Assembly (NCBI GenBank): GCA_900757295.1
Contig: CAAENH010000059.1
Coordinates: 1 to 8,447, forward strand
DNA from: Bacilli bacterium
GTDB taxonomy: Bacteria; Bacillota_I; Bacilli_A; RF39; UBA660
Reading direction: 5' to 3'
DNA length: 8,447 bases
A program made the position numbers and the translations under genes. The notes beneath the pieces are model-generated. The model was not told where the DNA came from. It was given only the letters and a program-made list of their open reading frames with translations, and did no database searches. Shown here one piece after another: positions 1 to 6,167 of this stretch; the stretch's first letter is position 1; the number at the start of each line of letters is the position of its first letter.

Positions 1-59
1 CTGATGGTATAATGGTAGCAAGAGGAGATATGGGGGTTCGATTCTCTCCGCCCCTGCCA
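1..59 (+). tRNA. 3' part of a degenerate or truncated tRNA-like sequence
   Basis: Bases 32-48 form a T arm: stem GGGGG with CTCTC (two G-U pairs) around the loop TTCGATT, which carries the conserved T-T-C-R-A pattern. It is followed by a 7-base acceptor strand CGCCCCT, a G discriminator and an encoded CCA (57-59). Upstream, AATGGTAG at 11-18 looks like the D loop of glycine-type tRNAs. Only about 13 bases separate this from the T stem, and I find no 5+7+5 anticodon arm in any register. The 5' acceptor strand would lie before the window. It may be a tRNA remnant, an attachment-site copy of a tRNA 3' end, or a decayed tRNA. The T arm and CCA end are directly visible; the D arm is weak. Confidence 0.4.
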
Positions 60-98
60 TTGTTGGAAATAATCCAAAAAATTGGATTTAATCTATAT

Positions 99-134
99 AA
101 AAGCACGGAAAACGAATAATTTATCCGTGTTTTA
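99..134 (+). terminator. Terminator-like hairpin after the tRNA-like sequence, upstream of the rep operon
   Basis: CACGGA (104-109) pairs with TCCGTG (124-129). The stem extends outward through a G-T pair and AAA/TTT to about 10 base pairs, around a 14-base loop, and the last arm runs into TTTT. A smaller hairpin precedes it (AATCCAA 71-77 with TTGGATT 82-88, loop AAAA). The simplest reading is transcription termination after the tRNA-like gene. Only about 15 bases lie between it and the next ribosome binding site, so a promoter for gene 160-453 would have to overlap it. A leader hairpin or a replication-origin hairpin for the nearby Rep protein is an alternative. Confidence 0.55.
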
Positions 135-159
135 ATTTGCCATAAAATTGGAGGAAATT

Positions 160-453
160 ATGGTAAAAGATTATATAGAGTTAAAAAGAAATGAGAAATT
201 TGAAAATAAAATAATGATAACTTGTGATTTTCATAATGCAAAGTATGAATTCGAGCAAGGAAAGATTATCAATTTAGATAAAGTTAATGTTAGTTTTATA
301 GAGCCTCATAGATTTCATATTAAATTAAATGGTAAGAAAATAATAGTATTATATTTTGATGAGAATAATATGTTTTTATATAATAGAGAAATGCCTATAA
401 AGATGAAAGAACTTGATTTGATATTAACTGCTATGAAAGATGGTGCAGCATAA
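160..453 (+). CDS. Small protein of unknown function, first gene of the rep operon
   Basis: The gene encodes 97 residues starting MVKDYIELKR. A longer frame could begin with TTG at 148, but GGAGG at 150-154 lies 5 bases before the ATG at 160, so the ATG is preferred. I do not recognise the family. The protein is rich in alternating hydrophobic/charged stretches typical of beta strands (for example the segment around GKKIIVLYFDENNMFLYN) and ends in a short helix-like tail. It has no signal peptide, membrane segment or cysteine cluster. Its stop TAA shares one base with the ATG of the next gene, so translation of the probable Rep protein is likely coupled to it. This suggests a copy-control or Rep-accessory role, but nothing in the protein itself shows that. 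Confidence 0.75.
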   Translation: MVKDYIELKRNEKFENKIMITCDFHNAKYEFEQGKIINLDKVNVSFIEPHRFHIKLNGKKIIVLYFDENNMFLYNREMPIKMKELDLILTAMKDGAA

Positions 454-1271
454 TGTCAAAGAGTAAGTTAGGTATTTCTAGTTTTGATTTGAATATGAGA
501 TTTAAAGATAAAGATGAGGCAATAAAATATGCTAAAAGATTAAAAGAGTTTATTAGATATACTTGTAAGAAGAAAGCAAATAAAGGCTGGTCGGCTGAAG
601 CAATGATTTGTGTTAGTAGTAATAAGGGTAATAGCACAATGGTATATTATGAACATAATGGCAAAGTTGGTAGACCTAGTAAGGTTATAAATAAATATTA
701 TAGTGTTAATGAAGATATAAAAGTTAAATGGCATTTACATATTTTATTAGTATCAAAGCCTATGTATTCTTTTAGAGAAGAACTAAAAAAATATATTGAT
801 AAGAATTGGAATGAATTAAAAATAGAAAAAGAGCCTTTTGACTATGGGAAAATAAAATATAAAAGCAAAATATATAAGAAAGATACAAATATAAATAAAG
901 CTGAATACTTTATAGACCAAGCAGATGAAATATTATTTTGTAATTATAATTATACGGGCGAAGAAAGAATTCCAAAAGGTTATAGTCTAAAAGATTTATA
1001 TAAGGCATATATGAAAGCAAGAACAGCATTAAAATATTGTAGAACTATTGGAACTAAAAAGAGATTAGAACTTGAAGATAACTATTATAAGATTAAAAAC
1101 TTTTATTGGGATTTATCAAAAGACCAAGATAAAAAAGTTGTTGATAAGTTTATGAAACAAGTTCAATTAAATAAGATAGCCAGTAATTATGAAAGAATAA
1201 AAAATAATAAAGTACAGGAAAATGAAAGTTTAAAAAGAAGATTTTACGAAGAAGATAAAGGGTTTTGGTAA
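453..1271 (+). CDS. Probable HUH-type replication initiator (rolling-circle Rep-like)
   Basis: This 272-residue basic protein carries KWHLHILLVSKP at about residues 92-103. The two histidines H94 and H96 flank a hydrophobic residue, as in the metal-binding HUH motif of rolling-circle Rep proteins and relaxases. A candidate catalytic tyrosine is Y152 in KAEYFIDQADE, placed about 56 residues after HUH, as in the third Rep motif; the usual lysine of YxxK is a glutamine here. Such enzymes nick one DNA strand at an origin and stay bound through the tyrosine. The C-terminal third is charged and helical. The start ATG overlaps the stop of the preceding gene by one base and has only a weak ribosome binding site of its own, so coupling is likely. 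A relaxase or a phage replication protein of the same fold cannot be excluded. The family assignment rests on short motifs only. Confidence 0.6.
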   Translation: MSKSKLGISSFDLNMRFKDKDEAIKYAKRLKEFIRYTCKKKANKGWSAEAMICVSSNKGNSTMVYYEHNGKVGRPSKVINKYYSVNEDIKVKWHLHILLVSKPMYSFREELKKYIDKNWNELKIEKEPFDYGKIKYKSKIYKKDTNINKAEYFIDQADEILFCNYNYTGEERIPKGYSLKDLYKAYMKARTALKYCRTIGTKKRLELEDNYYKIKNFYWDLSKDQDKKVVDKFMKQVQLNKIASNYERIKNNKVQENESLKRRFYEEDKGFW

Positions 1272-1465
1272 TATGAATATTAAATATAGACTATCATATA
1301 ATAAACATAAATAATAAAAAGATAATAATATTTATAATAGAATATATAATAATCATCTTAAAAGTATAGTTTAATCAGCATATAAAAGAGATAATATATT
1401 TTGAGTATTATTATATTGTTTGAATAAGTAAAGGTTGGAATATAGTGATTAAATCAGTAAATAAA

Positions 1466-1513
1466 GAAAAAAGCCCATATATGATTAGTCATTAAGACCA
1501 TCTATATAGGCTT
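1466..1513 (-). terminator. Intrinsic terminator of the XRE regulator gene
   Basis: On the minus strand AAGCCTATAT (1513-1504) pairs with ATATGGGCTT (1480-1471): ten base pairs with one G-U. The run of T that follows is read from the A-tract at 1467-1472. The upstream arm lies inside the last codons of the regulator gene, and the stop codon sits in the loop. In the plus direction the hairpin is not followed by a T-run, so it should serve the minus strand only. Confidence 0.75.
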
Positions 1514-1811
1514 CTGCTTTGGCTTTATTGATAGAAGATAGTTTATTGATTTTAGTTAAAAGTCTAAAATCATCATCAGTTATATTATTGGGTTTAATGT
1601 CATTTATAGGCATATCATATTTAGTTCTACATAGGATATAATCTATTGATGTATTGTAATAATCTGCTAATTTAATAAGCATATCAGAACTTGGAAATAC
1701 CCTACCTGTTTCATAAGAAGATATTGTTTCTTGGGTTATGTTTAAATCCATAGCAACTTTTGTTTGAAGAAGATTTTTGTTATTTCTTATTTGTTTTAAA
1801 TTATTTTCCAT
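1485..1811 (-). CDS. XRE/Cro-C1 family HTH transcriptional regulator
   Basis: The gene encodes 108 residues. Residues 4-60 form a classic XRE helix-turn-helix: LKQIRNNKNLLQTKVAMDL, then the recognition-helix region NITQETISSYETGR, then PSSDMLIKLADYYNTSIDYIL. The C-terminal 30 residues (FRLLTKINKLSSINKAKAEAYI) resemble the short helical tail common in phage and plasmid XRE repressors, probably for dimerisation. The ATG has a strong AGGAGG (1819-1824) 7 bases upstream. The gene diverges from the membrane protein at 1941, and the 129-base spacer holds a 30-bp palindrome that is a good operator candidate. I infer that it represses the divergent gene and perhaps itself. I see no protease or peptidase domain of the ImmA or LexA type. 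Confidence 0.9.
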   Translation of the reverse strand: MENNLKQIRNNKNLLQTKVAMDLNITQETISSYETGRVFPSSDMLIKLADYYNTSIDYILCRTKYDMPINDIKPNNITDDDFRLLTKINKLSSINKAKAEAYIDGLND

Positions 1812-1861
1812 AAGATATCCTCCTATATATAATTTTAAGATTATTAAATTTCAATGATAGT

Positions 1862-1891
1862 AATATTAGTTATATTTATATAAGTAATATT
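1862..1891. promoter_or_regulatory. 30-bp palindrome, candidate operator of the XRE repressor
   Basis: AATATTAGTTATAT (1862-1875) and ATATAAGTAATATT (1878-1891) are inverted copies matching at 13 of 14 positions around a 2-base centre. The arms also contain the directly repeated 9-mer AGTAATATT (1859-1867 and 1883-1891). The palindrome lies between the divergent repressor and membrane-protein genes, and its right end overlaps the -35 element of the rightward promoter. Binding there would block that promoter. AT-rich DNA gives chance palindromes, but one this long and this well placed is unlikely to be accidental. Confidence 0.65.
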
Positions 1892-1918
1892 GTATATTTT
1901 GTGAAAATATTATATAAT
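1890..1918 (+). promoter_or_regulatory. Sigma-A-type promoter for the zinc-ribbon membrane protein
   Basis: TTGTAT (1890-1895) and TATAAT (1913-1918) are separated by exactly 17 bases. Transcription would start near 1925 and leave a leader of about 16 bases containing the ribosome binding site GAGGTGG (1929-1935). The -35 hexamer overlaps the last two bases of the 30-bp palindrome. Confidence 0.7.
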
Positions 1919-1940
1919 TATGTATAGTGAGGTGGCTTAA

Positions 1941-2843
1941 ATGAAAGAAAAAGTTTATTATACTTTAAATGTTAAACATTATGAGGGGTTAAATATTAAA
2001 GAAAGTGCTAATTGTTTATTAAAATTAACTAACTATGAATTACAACTATGTGATATTAAGAAAAGACAAATTAAAAATATTGCATTAAATGATATTATTA
2101 ATGTTGCTATATTAAGTGATAAAGAATTGATAGAAAAAGATAAAAGTGTTATAGCAAGGGGTATCGTTGGAAATGTTTTATTTGGTGGTATTGGTTTAAT
2201 ATTAGGTGGGTTAAGTGGTATAGGAAAAAAGCAAGTCGGACAGAATATTGATTATTTAATAATAAATTATAAAGAAAATGGCGAAGATAAAGTTATAAAT
2301 GTATATGCAAATAGTGGTATTTTAAGTAATGGTTTTATGAAAGGTTTAAATTATGCAATAGATAGTTCTAAAAAGGAAATAAAATGTCCTAAATGTGGTA
2401 ATGTTGTGAACTTTGGAGATTATAAATGTTCTAAATGTGGTAATGTATTAAAAGATGCAAAGAAATTAAAAAGTGTATTTGGAATAATAATTGGTATATT
2501 CATATTTATCTTCATTATAATTGGTATTGCTATGTCAGTAAGTGGTGGCAATAATAAAGAAGTTAATATTATCAAAAGGGTTGTAAATGTAGAAGTTGAA
2601 GAAGCAAAAGAAATTGATAGCATTTTAGATAGTGTTGGTTTAAATGAATTTGAAGATATGAAAGCAGATAATGAAAGTTTAAATGGTTTTGAGGGAGAAG
2701 GCTCTAAAGGTTATAGAATAAAAACATCATTTAGTGATAATGTAATATTATATTTAGATAGTAATAATAAAGTTATAAGTATTAGATATGCAGATACTGA
2801 TTATTATAGAAACGGACAAGTTTTAAAAACATTTGAAAATTAA
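1941..2843 (+). CDS. Zinc-ribbon, single-pass membrane protein with PH-like N-terminal region
   Basis: The protein has 300 residues. Residues 1-140 look like a beta-rich PH-like domain interrupted by a glycine-zipper hydrophobic stretch (about 73-97, RGIVGNVLFGGIGLILGG), an insertion seen in several bacterial PH-like proteins. Residues 149-166 are a zinc ribbon with CPKC and CSKC pairs (C149, C152, C163, C166). Residues 179-200 form one strongly hydrophobic transmembrane helix. The remaining hundred residues are acidic and soluble, probably outside the cell if the ribbon is cytoplasmic. GAGGTGG ends 5 bases before the ATG. The gene is alone between its own promoter and terminator and faces the XRE repressor that probably controls it. 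The function is unknown. Sensing, or an exclusion or immunity role at the membrane, would fit the layout but is inference. The zinc ribbon and membrane helix are clear; the PH-like call is less sure. Confidence 0.85.
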   Translation: MKEKVYYTLNVKHYEGLNIKESANCLLKLTNYELQLCDIKKRQIKNIALNDIINVAILSDKELIEKDKSVIARGIVGNVLFGGIGLILGGLSGIGKKQVGQNIDYLIINYKENGEDKVINVYANSGILSNGFMKGLNYAIDSSKKEIKCPKCGNVVNFGDYKCSKCGNVLKDAKKLKSVFGIIIGIFIFIFIIIGIAMSVSGGNNKEVNIIKRVVNVEVEEAKEIDSILDSVGLNEFEDMKADNESLNGFEGEGSKGYRIKTSFSDNVILYLDSNNKVISIRYADTDYYRNGQVLKTFEN

Positions 2844-2845
2844 AG

Positions 2846-2876
2846 CTTAATAGGAAACTATTAGGTTTTTCTTTTT
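2846..2876 (+). terminator. Intrinsic terminator after the zinc-ribbon membrane protein
   Basis: CTTAATAG (2846-2853) pairs with CTATTAGG (2858-2865) around a GAAA tetraloop, eight base pairs with one G-U, followed directly by TTTTTCTTTTT. It starts three bases after the stop codon and isolates the upstream gene from the macro-domain unit. Confidence 0.85.
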
Positions 2877-2989
2877 AGATTTAATTTATTAAATAATTGT
2901 TTAATTAGTAAGTTTGTGATTAAAATGATAAATAATGTTGATTTAATATTAAAAGTGAAATATGGGCGAAATAATCGGTAATATTGGTA

Positions 2990-3018
2990 TGATTATAAGT
3001 AAAGTTAAATGTTATAAT
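2990..3018 (+). promoter_or_regulatory. Weak candidate promoter for the macro-domain gene
   Basis: TATAAT at 3013-3018 is a perfect -10 hexamer 17 bases before the macro start codon. The hexamer at the correct distance upstream, TGATTA (2990-2995), is a poor -35. Some promoter is expected here because a terminator closes the preceding gene at 2876. Confidence 0.4.
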
Positions 3019-3035
3019 AAGTATGGTGTTGAAAT

Positions 3036-3545
3036 ATGGGAAAATTAAATATTGTATGTGGAAATATATTTGATTATTTAGATAATAAAGATTTAATTGT
3101 TAATAGTGCAAATCAATATATGAGATATGGGAGTGGTGTTTGTGGAGCAATATATAAAATGGCTGATAAGGATTTATTAGAGCAATATTGTAGAGAACAT
3201 TTTAAAGTTAATATGAAAGTTAATGAAATTAGATTTACCCCAGGTTTTAATATTGGTATAGACATATTACATATTTATTGTCCTAAATATTATGAATATA
3301 AAGATCATAGATTGGCAATAGATGATTTATTAGAAAGTTATTATCAAATTGTAATCAAAGCAAAGACAAATATGTATAAAAGCATTGTTAGTGTTAGTTT
3401 AGGTACTGGGGTACATGGTTATAAACATAGTGATGTGGTAAAAAGAATTATTGAATTATTAAAATATTTAGTTTTAAAATATAATATTGATTTTACTTTG
3501 GTATTACCTAATGAAGAAATAAAGGAATTATATACAAATGCCTAA
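3036..3545 (+). CDS. Macro-domain protein (ADP-ribose or derivative binding)
   Basis: The 169 residues make a single macro domain with nothing else attached. GNIFDYLDNKDLIVNSAN (9-26) matches the strand and loop that bind adenine and distal ribose. YGSGVCGAIYKMA (31-43) is loop 1, and SLGTGVHGY (121-129) is the phosphate-binding loop 2. Family members bind ADP-ribose, its derivatives or ADP-ribosylated targets, and some remove ADP-ribose. The hydrolase loop GGGVDGAIH reads GSGVCGAIY here: cysteine (C36) replaces the usual aspartate and tyrosine the histidine. Ligand recognition without standard MacroD hydrolysis is therefore plausible. The ribosome binding site is weak (GGTG at 3025-3028). 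The 3' end overlaps the KAP NTPase frame by 8 bases, linking the two genes. The domain call is firm; substrate and role are unknown. Confidence 0.88.
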   Translation: MGKLNIVCGNIFDYLDNKDLIVNSANQYMRYGSGVCGAIYKMADKDLLEQYCREHFKVNMKVNEIRFTPGFNIGIDILHIYCPKYYEYKDHRLAIDDLLESYYQIVIKAKTNMYKSIVSVSLGTGVHGYKHSDVVKRIIELLKYLVLKYNIDFTLVLPNEEIKELYTNA

Positions 3546-3561
3546 ACAAAAGGCATTTTTT
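3536..3561 (+). terminator. Terminator-like hairpin across the macro stop codon and the NTPase start codon
   Basis: AAATGCCT (3536-3543) pairs perfectly with AGGCATTT (3551-3558) around a 7-base loop AAACAAA and runs into a T-tract (3556-3561). The first arm contains the ATG at 3538 proposed for the KAP NTPase, and the macro stop codon (3543-3545) spans arm and loop. It could terminate most transcripts after the macro gene, hide the NTPase start codon in mRNA, or both. Confidence 0.6.
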
Positions 3562-5529
3562 AATGATATAATATTGTTGGTGATGCCTATGTTAGAAACA
3601 TTTATGACAGAAGATGAAATAAAAAAAGAATTAGAAGATTATTTTTATAATGTAAATATTAAATATGCAACATTACTTAATGGCTCTTGGGGAAGTGGTA
3701 AAACATACTTTGTAAAGAATTTTATAAAAGAAATGGAAAATAAATATAAAGAAAATAAGGAAAAATATAGAAATCCTATATATTTGTCTTTATATGGTAT
3801 AAATAGTATTTCTGAAATAAAAAGCAAATTGTCATTATCATTATTTAAAAATGAAAAAATAAAGAAAGCAATTCCTTTTGTAGATGTTTGTTTAGAAATT
3901 GGTGGAGACATAGTTCAAAAATATACATCGGTTGATGATGCAGATAAAAAAGTAACGAAATTGTTAGGCTCTTTTCAAAAATTAGATAATTTAGTTATAT
4001 TTTTTGATGATTTAGAAAGATGTAATATGAATATCAATACTATATTAGGTTATATAAATGAATTAGTAGAACATAATGATGTAAAAGTTGTAATTATTGC
4101 CGATGAAAGCAAAATTGGAAAAGTAAATTACAATTCTAATTTAGAATTAAAATATATTACTGCCCTTTCTTCCAATTTTAAAATTGAAAAAAAGAAAGAT
4201 AAAAAAGATTATTGGTCAAAAGATACTCAACAAACAGAAAATAATGATAAAATTACTAAAAATGAACTGATTGAAAGAACAAAGTTTTTGTTTGATGAAG
4301 ATAATATATATAGTGAAATAAAAGAAAAGTTAATAGGAAAAATTATTTATTATAGAGCTAATATTGAAGATGTATACAAAACATTTGTCAATGATATTAT
4401 TACAAATGAATTGGCAAAAGAAACCGTATTAAAGAATAAAGAGAAATTTTTAGAGCAAATAAATCGAAATAAGCATTATAATTTAAGAACTATTCAATTT
4501 ATATTTCAGTCTTTTAATAGATTAGTTATTGAGACAATCGAAATAATTGATTTAAAAGATATTAAAAATATTTATTTAGATAACTTATTTTCTTATACAA
4601 CAATTAAATCATTACAAATAAAACAAGGAAACAATTCGTATAATTGGGAAAATAATCAGCAATTTGGTACAGTATTCTTAAATGATGGCTTATTAGATTA
4701 TATATATAGTAATTATGTAATAGGTTTTAGATTTGTTGATGATTTTTTATTAAATTCGTATATTAACAAAGTATCTGTTAAAGATACCTTAACTCAATAT
4801 AAAGCAAATGTGTTAAATGAAATTAAGAATCCAAATGACCCACTTTATAAATTAAAAAATTGGTGGATTATTTCAGAGAATGATTTAAAAAGCATTTTAG
4901 AAAAATTGTTAGAAAAAACAAATAACAATGATTATGAATTAAATGTATATTCAAATATTGTAATGATTTTATCTCGTATTGAAGAAATGGATGTATGTAA
5001 AACCCTAATTAAAAAAATCATTATACAGCTTGAAAACAATATTAAAAGTAATAAAGTTAAAGGAACTTTTTGTGAAGAAAGATTGTTTGATGTTACCCCT
5101 GAAACCGAAGCAATATATAAGAAGAATATTGGAAATATAAGATTATATGTTGAAGAAAGAGAATTAAAAAACTTACAGAGTGAAATTGATACTATATTTA
5201 ATAGTAATAAATGGGGAGAAGAATTAAAAAATTATTGTGCGAATAACAATGGGAAATTTTTAGGAGATAAAAAATTTGCATATATATTAGATTTAAATAA
5301 AATAGAAAATAATATTATTAATGGAACTATTGACCAAATATATCAATTTTGGTATGCACTACAAAAGATATATAATTTTTCCAACATAAAAGACTACTAT
5401 GAAAATGATAAAGAAAAATTAATTGAATTAAAAAATAAAATTGGTAGTATTACAATAACTGATAAAGTTAAAGTATTTGTGTTGAAAAAAATAGAAAAAT
5501 TTCTTAATGATGTAATATCTAATTTGTAA
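3538..5529 (+). CDS. KAP-family P-loop NTPase
   Basis: The protein has 663 residues from ATG 3538. Walker A is GSWGSGKT (49-56), and the Walker B segment LVIFFDDLERC (152-162) has the DDLER signature of KAP NTPases. VKVVIIADE (182-190) fits the following sensor strand, and EKLIGKIIYY (263-272) resembles the conserved segment that closes the NTPase region. Residues from about 280 on are charged, helix-rich and unrecognised. No transmembrane segments are visible, unlike some KAP proteins. The family includes PifA, which excludes phage T7. The start is uncertain: 3538 has AAAGGA 11 bases upstream but lies in a terminator-like hairpin, while ATGs at 3583, 3589 and 3604 would keep the whole Walker region but have poor ribosome binding sites. 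It probably works with the overlapping macro-domain protein; that partnership is inference. Confidence 0.85.
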   Translation: MPKQKAFFNDIILLVMPMLETFMTEDEIKKELEDYFYNVNIKYATLLNGSWGSGKTYFVKNFIKEMENKYKENKEKYRNPIYLSLYGINSISEIKSKLSLSLFKNEKIKKAIPFVDVCLEIGGDIVQKYTSVDDADKKVTKLLGSFQKLDNLVIFFDDLERCNMNINTILGYINELVEHNDVKVVIIADESKIGKVNYNSNLELKYITALSSNFKIEKKKDKKDYWSKDTQQTENNDKITKNELIERTKFLFDEDNIYSEIKEKLIGKIIYYRANIEDVYKTFVNDIITNELAKETVLKNKEKFLEQINRNKHYNLRTIQFIFQSFNRLVIETIEIIDLKDIKNIYLDNLFSYTTIKSLQIKQGNNSYNWENNQQFGTVFLNDGLLDYIYSNYVIGFRFVDDFLLNSYINKVSVKDTLTQYKANVLNEIKNPNDPLYKLKNWWIISENDLKSILEKLLEKTNNNDYELNVYSNIVMILSRIEEMDVCKTLIKKIIIQLENNIKSNKVKGTFCEERLFDVTPETEAIYKKNIGNIRLYVEERELKNLQSEIDTIFNSNKWGEELKNYCANNNGKFLGDKKFAYILDLNKIENNIINGTIDQIYQFWYALQKIYNFSNIKDYYENDKEKLIELKNKIGSITITDKVKVFVLKKIEKFLNDVISNL

Positions 5530-5582
5530 TATTAAAAAATAATAATTATATGGTAAAATATTATGTGAAAGTGAGATGTATT

Positions 5583-6140
5583 ATGAAAAAGATTATTTTA
5601 TTATTAATTAGTATAACAGTGTTATTCTCATTAACCGGATGTTCAGATATTTCAACAGATAAAACAACTGAAACAAATGATAATAAAGATAAAGTTAATG
5701 TTGAAACTATATATGCTGATAATGAGGCAATTAATTTGTTTATCAATAAATATAACAGCATTTATAATCCTAAAATAACAAGTGAAATGTTATCAAAAAA
5801 ACATATAGGCGGAAGAGATAGAGATGATGTTGTTGTTATTGCAAATGATAAATTAGAAATAATTGTTTATGATAATTATTCATCAAAAGGTAAATATAAT
5901 ATGAGTGTTTATGTTGGGTATTTAGCAAAAGATTTAATACCCGATGATTATAAAGAATATTTTGTGAAATATATAAAAATGTTTGATGAAACTTTAAGTG
6001 ACGATGATATTAATAACTATTGGAATGATATGATTTCTTCTTATCATAGTAGTTATAAAATTAATGATATAGATATATTAACAAGCACAAATGATGGAAA
6101 AATACAGTATTTTAAATTAACTAATGATATTGAATTATAA
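5583..6140 (+). CDS. Lipoprotein of unknown function
   Basis: The gene encodes 185 residues. The N terminus has lysines at 2-3, a hydrophobic core and the lipobox LTGC with the lipidated cysteine at C20, so the mature protein should be anchored on the outer face of the membrane. An in-frame ATG at 5550 would add 11 residues, but it has no ribosome binding site and spoils the signal peptide; 5583 is preceded by GTGAG at 5571-5575. After C20 comes a short Asp/Thr/Lys-rich linker, then a mixed alpha/beta domain I do not recognise. It lies 53 bases after the NTPase gene with no clear promoter between, and a strong terminator follows. It may be the third gene of the macro-KAP unit or an independent passenger. 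Confidence 0.82.
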   Translation: MKKIILLLISITVLFSLTGCSDISTDKTTETNDNKDKVNVETIYADNEAINLFINKYNSIYNPKITSEMLSKKHIGGRDRDDVVVIANDKLEIIVYDNYSSKGKYNMSVYVGYLAKDLIPDDYKEYFVKYIKMFDETLSDDDINNYWNDMISSYHSSYKINDIDILTSTNDGKIQYFKLTNDIEL

Positions 6141-6167
6141 TTAGTATTTAAAAAAGTACACTTTATT

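Noticed and set aside
1..59. 3' end of a tmRNA (ssrA) gene
   Set aside because: The discriminator is G rather than the A expected for an alanine-type tmRNA end, and the bases before the T arm do not resemble the tmRNA 3' region.
1273..1314. 13-codon open frame starting at ATG 1273 after the rep gene
   Set aside because: It is too short, has no ribosome binding site and lies in DNA so AT-rich that such frames are expected by chance.
1272..1465. Repetitive AT-rich stretch as an iteron array or CRISPR
   Set aside because: The ATAATAATA-type blocks are low-complexity and have no constant unit length or spacing; no CRISPR-like repeat and spacer pattern is present anywhere in the window.
5550..5582. 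Earlier start of the lipoprotein at ATG 5550
   Set aside because: It has no ribosome binding site, and the extra residues would precede an otherwise standard lipoprotein signal peptide beginning at 5583.
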